64,000 nt of DNA from Buttiauxella agrestis (GCF_900446255.1 NZ_UIGI01000001.1:1328763-1392762); one strand, 5' to 3'. Shown: positions 34,607 to 45,547, counted from the stretch's first letter. A program made the numbers and translations. Notes: generated by a model from the sequence alone, not told the origin.

Positions 34607-36555
34607 TGCCAGAAATCGGCAGTTTCTTGCTTTGTCTGGCGCTGGGCTGGTCATTGTTACTGAGTGTTTACCCACTGTGGGGCGTAGCGCGCAATGATTC
34701 GCGTTTAATGGCCTCATCGCGGCCATTAGCCTGGGCGTTATTCATCACGCTGTGCGCAAGTTTCCTGGTGCTGGTGAATGCGTTTGTCGTGAACGATTTT
34801 ACGGTACTGTACGTCGCGAATAACTCCAATAGCGAGTTGCCAGTATGGTATCGCGTCGCCGCAACCTGGGGCGCGCACGAAGGCTCGTTGCTGCTGTGGG
34901 TGTTGCTGCTCAGTGCCTGGACGTTTGCCGTGGCGTTATTTAGCCGCAGCATGCCGCAAGATGCGGTGGCACGCGTGCTGGCGGTGATGGGGATGATTAA
35001 TTTCGGCTTCCTGCTGTTTATCATTTTTACCTCGAATCCCTTCACCCGCACGTTGCCTGACTTCCCGATTGAAGGACGCGACCTTAACCCGCTGTTGCAG
35101 GATATCGGGCTGATTTTCCACCCGCCGTTGTTGTATATGGGTTACGTCGGTTTCTCCGTGGCGTTCGCGTTTTCTATTGCCGCATTAATGGCCGGGAAAC
35201 TCGATTCTGCCTGGGCGCGCTGGACGCGTCCGTGGACGTTAGCCGCCTGGTCATTTTTAACCATCGGCATTGTTTTAGGTTCGGCCTGGGCTTATTACGA
35301 GCTGGGCTGGGGCGGCTGGTGGTTCTGGGACCCGGTAGAAAACGCCTCGTTTATGCCGTGGCTTGCGGGCACGGCGTTAATTCACTCGCTTTCGGTGACG
35401 GAAAAGCGCGGCAGCTTTAAAGCCTGGACGGTGTTGCTGGCGATTACGGCATTCTCGCTTTGCCTGCTGGGCACTTTCCTGGTGCGCTCCGGCGTGCTGG
35501 TTTCGGTGCATTCGTTTGCCTCAGACCCTGCACGCGGCATGTTTATCCTCGCCTTCCTGGTGATTGTGATTGGCGGTTCGCTGCTGTTGTATGCGGTGAA
35601 AGGCAGCAAAGTGCGATCGCGCGTTGGGAATAGTTTGTGGTCGCGGGAATCATTTTTGCTCGGCAACAATGTGTTATTGATTGCCGCGATGCTGGTGGTG
35701 TTACTCGGGACGTTACTGCCGCTGGTGCACAAACAGCTTGGGCTGGGCAGTATTTCCATCGGCGAACCGTTCTTCAACACCATGTTTACGGCACTCATGG
35801 CGCCGTTCGCGCTGTTGCTGGGCATTGGCCCGCTGGTGCGCTGGCGTCGCGACGAACCGCAAAAATTAGTGAAAAGACTGGCGATTGCCGTGACCATTAC
35901 CGTTGTGCTTTCGTTGGTGCTGCCGTGGCTGATGCAAGACCGCGTCGAAGCCATGACGGTGGTCGGTTTATTGATGGCGATTTGGGTGTTTGTGCTGGCT
36001 TTGATGGAAGTTTTTGATCGGGCGACAAATCGCCACGGCTTGCTGAAAGGCTTATGGAAATTACCGCGCAGCCACTGGGGCATGGTGTTTGGGCATTTGG
36101 GGCTGGCGGTGACTGTCGTCGGTATAGCGTTTAGTCAGAACTACAGCATCGAACGCGATGTGCGCATGAAAGCAGGCGATAGCATCGACATTCACCAGTA
36201 TCACTTTGTGTTCCGCGATGTGCATGAGCTGACTGGCCCGAACTACCGCGGCGGCGTGGGAATTATCGACGTGACGCGCAATGGCAAGCATGAAGCCACC
36301 CTGCATGCGGAAAAGCGCTTCTATAACAGTAACCGCGCCATGATGACCGAGGCGGCGATCGATGGCGGCGTCACGCGTGATCTGTATGCCGCACTCGGCG
36401 AAGAGTTAGACGATGGAAGCTGGGCAGTTCGCCTGTATTACAAACCGTTCGTACGTTGGATCTGGATGGGCGGAATTTTGATGACCCTTGGCGGGTTGTT
36501 CTGCTTGTTTGACCCGCGTTACCGCCAGCGTAAAAACGTGCCGGAGGCTGCATGA
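34603..36555 (+). CDS. ccmF: Cytochrome c haem lyase subunit CcmF
   Basis: Large polytopic inner-membrane protein, 650 residues (E. coli 647), that receives haem from CcmE and attaches it to apocytochrome c with CcmH. WWD motif [17 protein letters not shown] near residue 240; conserved histidines in [10 protein letters not shown] and [15 protein letters not shown] and in LPLVHKQLG. Overlaps both neighbours by four bases. Confidence 0.97.
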   Translation: MMPEIGSFLLCLALGWSLLLSVYPLWGVARNDSRLMASSRPLAWALFITLCASFLVLVNAFVVNDFTVLYVANNSNSELPVWYRVAATWGAHEGSLLLWVLLLSAWTFAVALFSRSMPQDAVARVLAVMGMINFGFLLFIIFTSNPFTRTLPDFPIEGRDLNPLLQDIGLIFHPPLLYMGYVGFSVAFAFSIAALMAGKLDSAWARWTRPWTLAAWSFLTIGIVLGSAWAYYELGWGGWWFWDPVENASFMPWLAGTALIHSLSVTEKRGSFKAWTVLLAITAFSLCLLGTFLVRSGVLVSVHSFASDPARGMFILAFLVIVIGGSLLLYAVKGSKVRSRVGNSLWSRESFLLGNNVLLIAAMLVVLLGTLLPLVHKQLGLGSISIGEPFFNTMFTALMAPFALLLGIGPLVRWRRDEPQKLVKRLAIAVTITVVLSLVLPWLMQDRVEAMTVVGLLMAIWVFVLALMEVFDRATNRHGLLKGLWKLPRSHWGMVFGHLGLAVTVVGIAFSQNYSIERDVRMKAGDSIDIHQYHFVFRDVHELTGPNYRGGVGIIDVTRNGKHEATLHAEKRFYNSNRAMMTEAAIDGGVTRDLYAALGEELDDGSWAVRLYYKPFVRWIWMGGILMTLGGLFCLFDPRYRQRKNVPEAA

Positions 36556-37109
36556 ATCGCAAAGTATTATTTATCCCGCTCGCTCTGTTTTTACTATTGG
36601 CGGCGATGCTGCTTTGGCAACTGGCGCGAAACGCGCAGGGCGATGATCCCACTAACCTGGAATCGGCATTAGTCGGGAAGCCCGTACCGGTGTTTCGTCT
36701 TGAGTCGCTCGAAAATCCAGGCAAGATTTACGACCAGGCGGTGCTCACTGACGGCAAACCTTTGCTCCTCAACGTGTGGGCGACCTGGTGCCCGACCTGC
36801 CGCGCTGAACATCAGTTTCTTAATGGGCTGAAAGCGCAGGGAATTCGTGTCGTGGGGATGAATTATAAAGACGAACGCAGCAAAGCGATCACCTGGCTCA
36901 ATGAACTTGGCAACCCTTACGCGCTGAGTCTGTTTGACGGCAACGGCATGTTAGGGCTGGATTTAGGCGTTTATGGCGCGCCGGAAACGTTCCTTATCGA
37001 CGGCAAAGGGATCATTCGTTATCGCCACGCGGGCGATCTCAACGATCGCGTCTGGCAGCAGGAGCTGAAACCGCTGTGGGACAAATATAATAAGGAGGCC
37101 GGGGCATGA
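36552..37109 (+). CDS. ccmG: Thiol:disulphide oxidoreductase CcmG (DsbE)
   Basis: Membrane-anchored periplasmic thioredoxin-like protein of 185 residues. Membrane anchor at about 5-23; active site W-C-P-T-C with Cys80 and Cys83 as in E. coli; the conserved GVYGAPETFLID cis-Pro segment follows. It keeps the haem-ligating cysteines of apocytochrome c reduced together with CcmH. Confidence 0.96.
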   Translation: MNRKVLFIPLALFLLLAAMLLWQLARNAQGDDPTNLESALVGKPVPVFRLESLENPGKIYDQAVLTDGKPLLLNVWATWCPTCRAEHQFLNGLKAQGIRVVGMNYKDERSKAITWLNELGNPYALSLFDGNGMLGLDLGVYGAPETFLIDGKGIIRYRHAGDLNDRVWQQELKPLWDKYNKEAGA

Positions 37110-38185
37110 AACGCGGATGGCTACTGATCGTCGCATTCCTGTTCTCGTTTAATGTCCTGGCGGCAATAGACACTTTCCAGTTTAAAGATGAAGCGCAGGA
37201 ACAGCAGTTCCGCCAGCTCACCGAGCAATTACGCTGCCCGAAATGCCAGAACAATAGCATTGCGGATTCTAACGCGATGATCGCCTCTGATATGCGTCTG
37301 AAAGTCTATGAGTTGATGCAGCAGGGGAAAACGAAGCAGCAAATTATCGACTATATGGTGCAGCGTTACGGTAATTTTGTGACTTATGAACCGCCGTTGA
37401 CGCCTGCCACCATTATTCTGTGGGTTCTGCCGGTGTTGTTTATTCTCGGCGGCGCGGGCGTGATTGTGGTGCGTAGCCGCAAAAGACGTGTGTATTTTAG
37501 TGATGAGTCGGAAACCGAAGCACAGCAAACCGCCACCCGAAAAGCCCATTTCTGGTTTTTTGCCCCAGGAGCGGTGGTTTTGATTGCCGTAAGTGTAGGC
37601 GTTTATCTGAAAACGTCGGACTGGAAGAAGGTGCAGACTTGGCAAAGAGTCACCGAACAAACGCCACAACTCTTGCAGCGCGCCTTAGATCCGCAGGCAA
37701 AACCGCTAGATATGCCGGAAATGGCCGATCTCGGACTTGGATTACGCACGCGTTTGCAGCAGGAACCTGACAATATTGAGGGCTGGATGATGCTCGGGCG
37801 AATTGGTATGGTGCTCAATAATGCAAGTACCGCTACACAAGCCTTTGCACATGCGTTTAAACTGTCGCCCTCTAACAGTAATGTAAAGCTGGGCTATGCT
37901 GAAGTATTGACCCGCAGCGGCGACCCACAGGATAACCAACTGGGTGGGGATCTTTTGCGTGAATTGCTTAAGGCGGATCATACAAATGTTCGCGTATTAA
38001 GCTTGCTCGCTTTTAATGCTTTTGAACAACAGAATTACCGCGAAGCGATTGGTGCATGGCAAATCATGTTGCAAGTCTTACCCGTAAACGATCAGCGTCG
38101 GGCTGTGGTGCAAAGAAGCATCGAGCAGGCAAAAGCGGCGTTGGCAGGTAACGACGGCACTAAAGCGGGGAGCGGAGAGCAATAA
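37106..38185 (+). CDS. ccmH: CcmH, apocytochrome reductase/chaperone
   Basis: 359 residues (E. coli 350). Signal sequence, then the N-terminal CcmH domain with the LRCPKCQNNSIADS motif (Cys44, Cys47), two membrane helices, and a C-terminal TPR part like CcmI (EGWMMLGRIGMVLNNASTAT, LSPSNSNVKLGYAEVLTRSG). It presents apocytochrome c to CcmF. It closes the ccm operon; mlaA starts 17 bases on and may be read through. Confidence 0.95.
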   Translation: MKRGWLLIVAFLFSFNVLAAIDTFQFKDEAQEQQFRQLTEQLRCPKCQNNSIADSNAMIASDMRLKVYELMQQGKTKQQIIDYMVQRYGNFVTYEPPLTPATIILWVLPVLFILGGAGVIVVRSRKRRVYFSDESETEAQQTATRKAHFWFFAPGAVVLIAVSVGVYLKTSDWKKVQTWQRVTEQTPQLLQRALDPQAKPLDMPEMADLGLGLRTRLQQEPDNIEGWMMLGRIGMVLNNASTATQAFAHAFKLSPSNSNVKLGYAEVLTRSGDPQDNQLGGDLLRELLKADHTNVRVLSLLAFNAFEQQNYREAIGAWQIMLQVLPVNDQRRAVVQRSIEQAKAALAGNDGTKAGSGEQ

Positions 38186-38201
38186 TAACAGGGAGAGAGA
38201 T

Positions 38202-38960
38202 ATGAATTTCCGCCTGACCGGGTTGGCACTGGCCGCTACCGTTTTAGTCGGCTGTGCGAGTTCGGCCGATACACAGCCGCAAGGGCGCTCGGACCCATTA
38301 GAAGGGTTCAACCGGACAATGTACGATTTCAACTTCAATGTGTTGGATCCGTATATCGTGCGCCCGGTTGCTGTCGTGTGGCGTGATTATGTGCCGCAAC
38401 CTGCGCGTAATGGGATAAGTAACTTCACGAGTAACCTCGAAGAACCTGCGTCAATGGTCAACAATTTCCTGCAAGGCGATCCGTATCAGGGGATGGTGCA
38501 TTTCACCCGTTTCTTCCTGAACACTTTGCTGGGCATGGGCGGTTTCATCGACGTTGCCGGTATGGCTAATCCGAAATTACAACGCGTTGAACCCAACCGC
38601 TTCGGTACCACACTTGGGCATTACGGCGTTGGCTACGGCCCATATGTGCAGTTACCTGCATACGGTAGCTTTACGATTCGTGAAGACGGCGGCGAGTGGG
38701 TAGATGATTTATATGCTCCTCTGTCCTGGCTCACCTGGTGGATGTCGATTGGTAAGTGGACGCTTGAAGGTATCGAAACGCGTGCGCAATTGCTGGATTC
38801 TGAAGGGTTACTCAAACAATCTTCAGACCCATATATTCTGGTTCGTGAAGCTTACTTCCAGCGCCATGATTTCCTGGCAAACGGTGGGAAACTTTCACCG
38901 CAGGAGAATCCGAATGCGGCGTCCATTGAAGATGACCTGAAAGATATCGACTCGCAGTAA
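38202..38960 (+). CDS. mlaA: Outer membrane lipoprotein MlaA (VacJ)
   Basis: Part of the Mla pathway that removes misplaced phospholipids from the outer leaflet of the outer membrane. 252 residues; lipobox LVGC gives lipidated Cys18. Conserved MlaA core: DPLEGFNRTMYDFNFNVLD, RNGISNFTSNLEEPASMVNN, FLNTLLGMGGFIDVAG, TLGHYGVGYGPYVQLP. The gene sits before a bidirectional terminator shared with fadL. In E. coli it neighbours yfdC directly; here ccm lies between. Confidence 0.96.
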   Translation: MNFRLTGLALAATVLVGCASSADTQPQGRSDPLEGFNRTMYDFNFNVLDPYIVRPVAVVWRDYVPQPARNGISNFTSNLEEPASMVNNFLQGDPYQGMVHFTRFFLNTLLGMGGFIDVAGMANPKLQRVEPNRFGTTLGHYGVGYGPYVQLPAYGSFTIREDGGEWVDDLYAPLSWLTWWMSIGKWTLEGIETRAQLLDSEGLLKQSSDPYILVREAYFQRHDFLANGGKLSPQENPNAASIEDDLKDIDSQ

Positions 38961-38981
38961 GTTCGGTATATTTAAGACATA

Positions 38982-39013
38982 AAAAAAGGCGAAACCTGGG
39001 TTTCGCCTTTTTT
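38982..39013. terminator. Bidirectional terminator between mlaA and fadL
   Basis: 14-bp stem AAAAAAGGCGAAAC / GTTTCGCCTTTTTT with loop CTGG, symmetric A and T runs. Confidence 0.9.
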
Positions 39014-39027
39014 GTTGCTGTTAACGA

Positions 39028-40350
39028 TTAGAATGCGTAGTTAAAGTTCATGCCGTAAAGCCACGCTTTACCTTCAGACTTGAAGGTGTAAGGGCCTTCG
39101 GTGAATTCAACATGCTGACCGTGCATGTAGGACACACCGAGATCGACGGAAGCATCATCGTTAAAGGCGTAAGTGGTACCCGCACTCAGCCAGAAGCGGT
39201 CCTGATCCGGGATGGAGATTGAACGGTTTTCAGCTGGAACCGGGCTATCGTCAAATGCGATACCGGTACGGAAGGTCCAGTTTTTATCCATAAAGTAGGT
39301 GGTACCTAAAGCAATACGGTACGCATCTTTAAAGCTTTCATCTTTATAGAACAGTGTCTGGCCATTGTTGCCAGTCGCTTTCAGCTCCTGGAACTGACTC
39401 CAACTGGTGTAAGTCACGCTATAGTGAATCGCCCATTGTGGCGCGACTTTGTTATAACCCGACAGTTCCCACATTTCAGGCAGGTTCAGCGTCAGAGAAC
39501 CCGGTACGGTTTGGCCGTTGGTGCCTGCTGGTAAGCCAAAGTTTGACAAAATTGGGTTATAAGCGGAAGGCAGGCTGCTCTTGTAATCGCCGTCGAAGTC
39601 GATTTTGATTTCTGAACGGTAGGTAAAGCCGTAACGGTTGTCTTTATCGATTTCATAAAGAATACCGGCGTTCCAGCCATAGCCCCATTCGTCACCTTTC
39701 AGGTGCGCGATTTGGGTATCGGAAGGAATACGGGAAACCGGGCCTGCCAGAGAAGGAGGCAGTGCGCCAGAACCGGCTACGATTTGGCCTAAATCGCCCG
39801 CATAGCGCTCGATTTTCGCTTTCGCATAAACAGCGTCAAAGCCCAGACCGAAGCTCCAGTTGTTGTTTAAACGGTATGCGCCGCTGAGGTTCAGGTTCAT
39901 GGTCGTCAGGTCGGTTTTACCGCCCATAGAACCTGCGGTGTAGTTATTATTGAACTCGGTCGCCAGACCATAGTTAGAGGTGACAGAAGCACCCCAACCA
40001 AATTGTTCATTAATAGGTGCAACAAAGTGCAGGTTTGGAACCCATGCTACCGGGGCAATGTTATCTGCATCGGTGCTGCGACCTGAAGGAGAAGTACCAG
40101 AGATATTAACGTCTGGATCAACGAATACTGCACCACCAGAGAACATCGGGCGGTCAAACATCATAATCGTTGCAGGGTTACGGCTTGCGGAGCCCGCATT
40201 ATCTGCGACCGCACCTTCCCCTGAATAAGCTCGGCCTAGGCCTGAGGAAGAGAACTCGTTTAATTGAAAGCCGGCTGAGTACGCCTGCGATGAGACAATT
40301 GCCACTGCAACCGCTAGGGCTGACTTTGTAAACAGGTTTTTCTGGCTCAT
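39028..40350 (-). CDS. fadL: Long-chain fatty acid outer membrane transporter FadL
   Basis: Outer-membrane channel importing long-chain fatty acids, 440 residues (E. coli 446). Signal peptide ends at SQAYSA; then [20 protein letters not shown] with the conserved NPA after the hatch; barrel ends NFNYAF. The loop after QIVAGSG is shorter than in E. coli, which accounts for the length. The ATG at 40350 is chosen: GAGG lies eight bases ahead; a TTG two codons earlier is less likely. FadR-like sites overlap the promoter. Confidence 0.97.
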   Translation of the reverse strand: MSQKNLFTKSALAVAVAIVSSQAYSAGFQLNEFSSSGLGRAYSGEGAVADNAGSASRNPATIMMFDRPMFSGGAVFVDPDVNISGTSPSGRSTDADNIAPVAWVPNLHFVAPINEQFGWGASVTSNYGLATEFNNNYTAGSMGGKTDLTTMNLNLSGAYRLNNNWSFGLGFDAVYAKAKIERYAGDLGQIVAGSGALPPSLAGPVSRIPSDTQIAHLKGDEWGYGWNAGILYEIDKDNRYGFTYRSEIKIDFDGDYKSSLPSAYNPILSNFGLPAGTNGQTVPGSLTLNLPEMWELSGYNKVAPQWAIHYSVTYTSWSQFQELKATGNNGQTLFYKDESFKDAYRIALGTTYFMDKNWTFRTGIAFDDSPVPAENRSISIPDQDRFWLSAGTTYAFNDDASVDLGVSYMHGQHVEFTEGPYTFKSEGKAWLYGMNFNYAF

Positions 40351-40441
40351 GACCAAAACCTCATAATGGATTTATTTTTATACAAACAATGTTACATACC
40401 GTAACAGGAGCGCGAATAGTAGGGGCTGATCTGTTACAGAG

Positions 40442-40454
40442 AAATCAGACCAGT
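40442..40454 (-). promoter_or_regulatory. FadR site 2 of fadL
   Basis: On the fadL strand ACTGGTCTGATTT, close to the FadR consensus core TGGTCNGACC. It stands 11 bases from the first site, matching the two-site arrangement known for E. coli fadL. Confidence 0.65.
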
Positions 40455-40465
40455 GGCGAGAGTAT

Positions 40466-40479
40466 AGGTCTGACCAGAT
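40466..40479 (-). promoter_or_regulatory. FadR site 1 of fadL
   Basis: On the fadL strand ATCTGGTCAGACCT, a strong FadR operator match (TGGTC-A-GACC). Confidence 0.7.
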
Positions 40480-40725
40480 GGTATGTTGCAAGTTTGTATC
40501 TAAGATTTTTCAAATTTGATCGCCGAAACGAGATCTGCCTGGCAAAATCGGGTTCGGCGTCACTATGCAAACCAGGTGAATCTTGTTTTAGATCATTTTT
40601 AAGTGTGATTTGGGTCACTTAGGGATTTTGACAAGATTAACGACTGGAGTCGCTTCAACTGGGGGCGTAAAATAGGCAGCAATTGTTTAATCCTATTCAA
40701 TGCGAAATACAGAGGAAATCATAAA

Positions 40726-41010
40726 ATGAGTAAAAACACCGCTGATGAAACCCCGGTTTGCTGCTGTATTGATGTCGGTTCCATCATCGATAACACCGAC
40801 TGCACAGCCACTTATAGCCGCGTATTTGCCACTAAAGCGGAAGCGGACGAAACCCTGGCAGCACTGAGTGAAAAGGCTCGTGCAGCAGAATCAGAACCTT
40901 GCCAGATTGTTCCGCGTTACACCGAAGAAGCTGATGGCATCCGTTTGGATATCGACTTTACTTTCAGCTGCCAGGCTGAAACGATGATCTTCCAGCTCGG
41001 CCTGCGTTAA
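40726..41010 (+). CDS. yfcZ: YfcZ/YiiS-family protein
   Basis: 94 residues, as in E. coli YfcZ. Small soluble protein with a conserved cysteine cluster (ETPVCCCIDVGSIID), a helical middle (AEADETLAALSEKARAAESE) and a beta C-terminus (RLDIDFTFSCQAETMIFQLG). Function unknown. Between fadL and fadI as in E. coli, with AGAGGAAA before the ATG; a REP pair follows. Confidence 0.93.
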   Translation: MSKNTADETPVCCCIDVGSIIDNTDCTATYSRVFATKAEADETLAALSEKARAAESEPCQIVPRYTEEADGIRLDIDFTFSCQAETMIFQLGLR

Positions 41011-41018
41011 ATGTAAAA

Positions 41019-41091
41019 ATGTCGGATGGCGCAAGCTTATCCGACCTACAAGTGCCAACCGTAGGGTGGATAAGCGAAAGCGTCATCCACC
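41019..41091. repeat. REP pair (BIME-like) between yfcZ and fadI
   Basis: Two inverted units: GTCGGATGGCGCAAGCTTAT with CCGACC (41021-41046), and GTAGGGTGGATAAGCG with CGTCATCCACC (41061-41091). Confidence 0.8.
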
Positions 41092-41187
41092 TTCTTTCAC
41101 TTTAATATCCTTCCTTAAAGCGTGTTCCCCCTCCCAATTCTTTAGTCCCCCGGTTGGCTGATTGTAACTTTTTGGTTAAAACTGTGA

Positions 41188-41202
41188 TCAGGTCTGACCA
41201 CT
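41188..41202 (+). promoter_or_regulatory. FadR site upstream of fadI
   Basis: TCAGGTCTGACCACT, a FadR operator match about 100 bases before the fadI start. FadR repression of fadIJ is established in E. coli. Confidence 0.65.
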
Positions 41203-41293
41203 ATTGGTCATTTACAATTTTATTCCTCAGAAATATGAAGTTACAGCTATGCCGCTGGAGATTCATAGACATAGGGGAAAACAGGGGAGCGTT

Positions 41294-42604
41294 ATGAGTC
41301 AGGCACTTCCATTGGTGACCCGCCAGGGTGACCGCATTGCCATAGTCAGTGGTTTACGCACACCGTTTGCTCGCCAGGCGACGGCATTTCACGGTATTCC
41401 CGCAGTTGACCTTGGCACCATGGTGGTCAGTGAACTGCTCGCACGCAGCGAAATTCCCCCGGAAGTTATCGAACAGCTCGTTTTCGGCCAGGTGGTGCAG
41501 ATGCCGGAAGCGCCAAACATCGCCCGCGAAATCGTTCTTGGTGCGGGTTTGAGCGTGCATACCGACGCATACAGTGTGAGTCGCGCCTGTGCGACCAGTT
41601 TCCAGGCGGTGGCGAACGTAGCCGAAAGTTTAATGGCCGGGACTATTCGCGCGGGTATCGCGGGTGGTGCGGATTCGTCGTCTGTTTTACCGATAGGCGT
41701 CAGCAAAAAACTGGGGCGCGTACTGGTCGATGCCAATAAAGCCCGTACCCTGGGGCAAAAATTGAAACTCTTTTCCCGCTTACGCCCGCGCGACCTGTTA
41801 CCTGTCCCGCCAGCCGTCGCCGAGTATTCGACCGGTTTGCGAATGGGCGATACCGCTGAACAAATGGCGAAAACCCATGGCATTACCCGTGAACAGCAAG
41901 ATGCGTTAGCGCATCGCTCACACATCAAAGCCGCGATTGCGTGGAAAGAGGGGAAATTGTCGGAAGAGGTCATGACGGCATTTATCCCGCCTTATCGCCA
42001 ACCGTTCAGCGAAGATAATAACGTGCGTCAGAATTCATCGGTTGCTGATTACGCGAAGCTGCGTCCGGCGTTCGATCGCAAGCACGGAACCGTCACTGCC
42101 GCTAACAGCACGCCGTTAACGGATGGTGCCGCTGCGGTGATTATGATGACGGAATCCCGTGCCAAAGAACTCGGTTTGAAACCGTTGGGCTACTTACGCA
42201 GTTACGCGTTTACGGCGGTAGATGTCTGGCAAGACATGCTGCTAGGCCCGGCCTGGGCAACGCCGCTGGCGCTCGAAAGGGCAGGCATTACTCTCAATGA
42301 TCTGACGTTGTTTGATATGCATGAAGCCTTTGCCGCACAAACGCTGGCTAACCTGAAAATGCTCGCCAGCGAACGTTTTGCTCGTGACGTATTAGGCCGC
42401 GCTCATGCGACCGGTGAAGTCGATGATGCCAAATTTAACGTGCTGGGCGGTTCGATTGCCTATGGGCACCCGTTCGCGGCAACGGGGGCGCGTATGATCA
42501 CGCAAACATTGCACGAATTACGTCGCCGTGGCGGTGGTTTTGGGTTAGTGACCGCCTGTGCTGCGGGTGGACTAGGTGCCGCTATGGTTCTGGAGGCCGA
42601 ATAA
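41294..42604 (+). CDS. fadI: 3-ketoacyl-CoA thiolase FadI (anaerobic beta-oxidation)
   Basis: Beta subunit of the FadIJ complex; cleaves 3-ketoacyl-CoA with CoA to acetyl-CoA and a shortened acyl-CoA. 436 residues from the ATG at 41294, the length of E. coli FadI; upstream in-frame starts have no family support. Thiolase catalytic residues: Cys in [13 protein letters not shown], His in MHEAFAAQ and in [12 protein letters not shown], Cys in [13 protein letters not shown]. Ribosome binding site GGGGAG. The stop overlaps the fadJ start by one base (TAATG). Confidence 0.96.
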   Translation: MSQALPLVTRQGDRIAIVSGLRTPFARQATAFHGIPAVDLGTMVVSELLARSEIPPEVIEQLVFGQVVQMPEAPNIAREIVLGAGLSVHTDAYSVSRACATSFQAVANVAESLMAGTIRAGIAGGADSSSVLPIGVSKKLGRVLVDANKARTLGQKLKLFSRLRPRDLLPVPPAVAEYSTGLRMGDTAEQMAKTHGITREQQDALAHRSHIKAAIAWKEGKLSEEVMTAFIPPYRQPFSEDNNVRQNSSVADYAKLRPAFDRKHGTVTAANSTPLTDGAAAVIMMTESRAKELGLKPLGYLRSYAFTAVDVWQDMLLGPAWATPLALERAGITLNDLTLFDMHEAFAAQTLANLKMLASERFARDVLGRAHATGEVDDAKFNVLGGSIAYGHPFAATGARMITQTLHELRRRGGGFGLVTACAAGGLGAAMVLEAE

Positions 42605-44727
42605 TGGAACAGATTTCCGCTTTCAACTTACACATCCGCCTCGACAATATCGCGGTCGTGACCATCGATGTGCCGGACGAAAAGATGAACACGCTGAAAG
42701 CCTCTTTCGGCCCTGAAGTCCATAACATCATCAAACAGGTACGCGACAATACGGCACTGCAAGGGTTGATATTTATTTCAGGTAAACCTGACAACTTTAT
42801 TGCTGGCGCTGATATCAACATGATTGCCAACTGCCAGAGCGCGCTGGAAGCCCAAACGCTGGCGCATCAGGGGCAACAGATCATGGCAGAAATTGCGGCG
42901 CTACCAATTCCGGTTGTGGCGGCTATTCATGGCGCGTGTCTCGGCGGTGGGCTGGAGCTGGCCCTGGCCTGTCATTCACGCATTTGTACCGATGATGAAA
43001 AAACCAAACTTGGCTTGCCGGAAGTGCAACTTGGCTTATTGCCTGGTTCCGGCGGCACCCAGCGTTTACCGCGTTTGATTGGCGTCAGTAATGCGCTGGA
43101 TATGATTTTGACGGGTAAACAGTTACGCCCGCGCCAGGCGCTGAAACTGGGCCTGGTCGATGAAGTGGTTCCGCAATCTATTTTACTGGCCGCCGCGGTT
43201 AAACGTGTCGCAAAGGGCCGCCAACCCTCTCGGACATTACCGGTGCGGGAACGCATTCTGGCAGGCCCGCTTGGTCGTTCATTGCTGTTTAGCATGGTGG
43301 AGAAAAAAACCGAGCAAAAAACGCGCGGTAATTATCCCGCCACGAAACGCATTATCGACGTGATAAAAATCGGCCTCGGGCAGGGGAGTTTTAGCGGCTA
43401 CGAATCAGAAGCGAAAGCGTTTGGCGAATTAGCGATGACGCCACAATCGGCGGCGTTACGTGGGCTATTCTTTGCCAGCACCGAGCTTAAAAAAGAGCAC
43501 GGCGCGGATGCACAGCCGCGTCCAATCAAGGCGGTAGGCGTGCTGGGCGGCGGCTTGATGGGCGGAGGAATTGCGTTTGTCACCGCGACAAAAGGCAAGC
43601 TGCCGGTGCGTATTAAAGATATCAATAATGAAGGCATTAACCACGCGCTGAAATACAGCTGGGATTTGCTGGATAAAAAAGTGCGTCGCCGCCATCTGAA
43701 AGCCATTGAACGCCAGCGCGAAATGGCGCGTATTTCCGGTGGCACCGATTATCACGGTTTCCATAACCGTGACATTGTCGTGGAAGCCGTTTTTGAAGAT
43801 CTCGCGCTCAAGCAGAAAATGGTCGCTGAGATTGAACAAAATGCTGCACCGCATACTATTTTTGCTTCAAACACCTCTTCATTGCCGATTGCCGATATCG
43901 CGGCTAACGCCGTGCGCCCTGAGTTGGTGATCGGTCTGCATTACTTCAGCCCGGTGGATAAAATGCCACTGGTAGAAGTCATTCCTCACGCGGGAACCAG
44001 CGCGGAAACGATTTCCACAACGGTTCAGCTGGCGAAGAAACAAGGCAAAACGCCTATTGTGGTAGGTGACAGTGCCGGGTTTTACGTCAACCGCATTCTG
44101 GCACCTTACGTTAATGAAGCGATGCGATGCCTGGTGGAAGGGGAGCCGGTCGACAAAATCGATAATGCGCTGGTGGCGTTTGGTTTCCCTGTCGGCCCAA
44201 TCCAACTTTTGGATGAGGTGGGAATTGATGTAGGGACTAAAATTAGCCCTATACTTCAGCAGGCTTACGGGGATCGTTTCGCTGCACCGCAAAATATTGC
44301 AGCAATATTGAATGACGATCGCAAAGGTAGAAAAAATGGGCGCGGTTTCTATCTTTATCCAGGTAAAGGGAGTAGAAGCAAAAAGCAGGTCGACCCTGCA
44401 ATTTATAAGCTGCTAGGTGTTTCACCAACAGGACAACTGGCAGAAAAAGAAATTGCACAACGCTGCGTGATGATGATGCTCAATGAGGCGGCGCGTTGCC
44501 TTGATGAAGGTGTTATTCGCAGTGCCCGCGATGGCGACATCGGTGCAGTGTTCGGTATTGGTTTCCCACCGTTCCTCGGTGGCCCGTTCCGCTATATGGA
44601 TTCTTTGGGGGCGGGTGAAGTTGTCGCGCAATTGCAGCGCCTGGCGAGTCAATACGGGGAGCGTTTCGCCCCTTGTGACAGACTTTTACAAATGGTGGAA
44701 GAGCAACGAAATTTCTGGGCAAAGTGA
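42604..44727 (+). CDS. fadJ: Multifunctional fatty acid oxidation enzyme FadJ
   Basis: Alpha subunit of the FadIJ complex: enoyl-CoA hydratase, 3-hydroxyacyl-CoA dehydrogenase and epimerase. 707 residues (E. coli 714). The N-terminal crotonase domain has [30 protein letters not shown] and the catalytic segment [20 protein letters not shown]. From about residue 310 the dehydrogenase domain starts with the NAD fold [15 protein letters not shown], with catalytic His in [16 protein letters not shown]. The C-terminus is shorter than in E. coli. Co-translated with fadI. Confidence 0.97.
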   Translation: MEQISAFNLHIRLDNIAVVTIDVPDEKMNTLKASFGPEVHNIIKQVRDNTALQGLIFISGKPDNFIAGADINMIANCQSALEAQTLAHQGQQIMAEIAALPIPVVAAIHGACLGGGLELALACHSRICTDDEKTKLGLPEVQLGLLPGSGGTQRLPRLIGVSNALDMILTGKQLRPRQALKLGLVDEVVPQSILLAAAVKRVAKGRQPSRTLPVRERILAGPLGRSLLFSMVEKKTEQKTRGNYPATKRIIDVIKIGLGQGSFSGYESEAKAFGELAMTPQSAALRGLFFASTELKKEHGADAQPRPIKAVGVLGGGLMGGGIAFVTATKGKLPVRIKDINNEGINHALKYSWDLLDKKVRRRHLKAIERQREMARISGGTDYHGFHNRDIVVEAVFEDLALKQKMVAEIEQNAAPHTIFASNTSSLPIADIAANAVRPELVIGLHYFSPVDKMPLVEVIPHAGTSAETISTTVQLAKKQGKTPIVVGDSAGFYVNRILAPYVNEAMRCLVEGEPVDKIDNALVAFGFPVGPIQLLDEVGIDVGTKISPILQQAYGDRFAAPQNIAAILNDDRKGRKNGRGFYLYPGKGSRSKKQVDPAIYKLLGVSPTGQLAEKEIAQRCVMMMLNEAARCLDEGVIRSARDGDIGAVFGIGFPPFLGGPFRYMDSLGAGEVVAQLQRLASQYGERFAPCDRLLQMVEEQRNFWAK

Positions 44728-44949
44728 ACCCCGGAGATGAAACTGTAGTCAAAGAAACATCAACATATGGCTCGGTGAATGGATGCTGGCCGGTCACTTA
44801 TTAAACAGTGATTGACTATACTTGCACCATTGAGGTAAAAAACAGCGTTTCATTCGATGTACGGATAAGGCACAATGCCCGGCTGCTGAATTACCCCTCT
44901 TAAGTTTCAGGGGAATTCAAGCATTCCTGGTTAACAAAAGCGGTGCAAT

Positions 44950-45438
44950 ATGCAAGTTTTTATCATGCGTCACGGCGACGCAGCACTCGATGCTGCCAGC
45001 GACTCGGTACGTCCACTCACACAATGTGGTTGTGATGAATCCCGGGTAATGGCGACCTGGTTGAAAGGTCAGGTGTTAGATATCGAACGTGTTCTGGTGA
45101 GCCCTTACCTGCGAGCCGAACAAACCCTGGATGTAGTGCGGGAAACTCTGACCCTTCCAGGTAAAGAAGACATTCTGCCGGAATTGACGCCGTGCGGCGA
45201 TGTGGGCCTGGTGAGCTGCTACCTGCAAGCCCTGGCAAATGAAGGGGTTGAGTCGGCGCTGGTGATTTCTCACCTGCCGTTAGTCGGTTATCTGGTGTCT
45301 GAGCTTTGCCCGGAAGAGACACCGCCGATGTTCAGCACTTCGGCTATTGCTAATGTCACACTGGATGCCGAAACGGGCAAAGGTGTGTTCAACTGGCAAA
45401 TGAGTCCATGCAATTTGAAAGTAGCTAAAGCTATTTAA
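44950..45438 (+). CDS. sixA: Phosphohistidine phosphatase SixA
   Basis: 162 residues (E. coli 161), histidine-phosphatase superfamily. Catalytic RHG motif in MQVFIMRHGDAA (His8), second His in LVISHLPLVGYL. In E. coli it acts on phosphohistidine of ArcB and of the nitrogen PTS protein NPr. A single gene with 220 bases before it and a clear terminator after. Confidence 0.95.
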   Translation: MQVFIMRHGDAALDAASDSVRPLTQCGCDESRVMATWLKGQVLDIERVLVSPYLRAEQTLDVVRETLTLPGKEDILPELTPCGDVGLVSCYLQALANEGVESALVISHLPLVGYLVSELCPEETPPMFSTSAIANVTLDAETGKGVFNWQMSPCNLKVAKAI

Positions 45439-45456
45439 TTGCCGTAAGCATGAAAA

Positions 45457-45479
45457 AAGAGCCGCGAAATGCGGCTCTT
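45457..45479 (+). terminator. Terminator after sixA
   Basis: Stem AAGAGCCGC / GCGGCTCTT with loop GAAAT, followed by CTTATTT. Confidence 0.75.
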
Positions 45480-45517
45480 CTTATTTGTCCGTTGATACTC
45501 CCTACAACATCAACATC

Positions 45518-45547
45518 GTAGGCCGGATAAGTGCAACGTCATCCGGC
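45518..45547. repeat. REP element between sixA and smrB
   Basis: GTAGGCCGGATAAGTGCAAC followed by GTCATCCGGC, a typical REP unit between convergent genes. Confidence 0.85.

Larger units (their letters stand above)
40351..40725. other. fadL promoter region and fadL-yfcZ spacer
   Basis: About 375 bases without a gene. It carries two FadR-like sites before fadL (40442-40454 and 40466-40479) and, near the right end, the yfcZ promoter, for which only a ribosome binding site (AGAGGAAA) is clear. Confidence 0.7.

Noticed and set aside
35382-36083. A 233-codon frame antisense to ccmF
   Set aside because: Lies within a clear ccmF frame; Ser/Thr/Asn-rich sequence without domain pattern.
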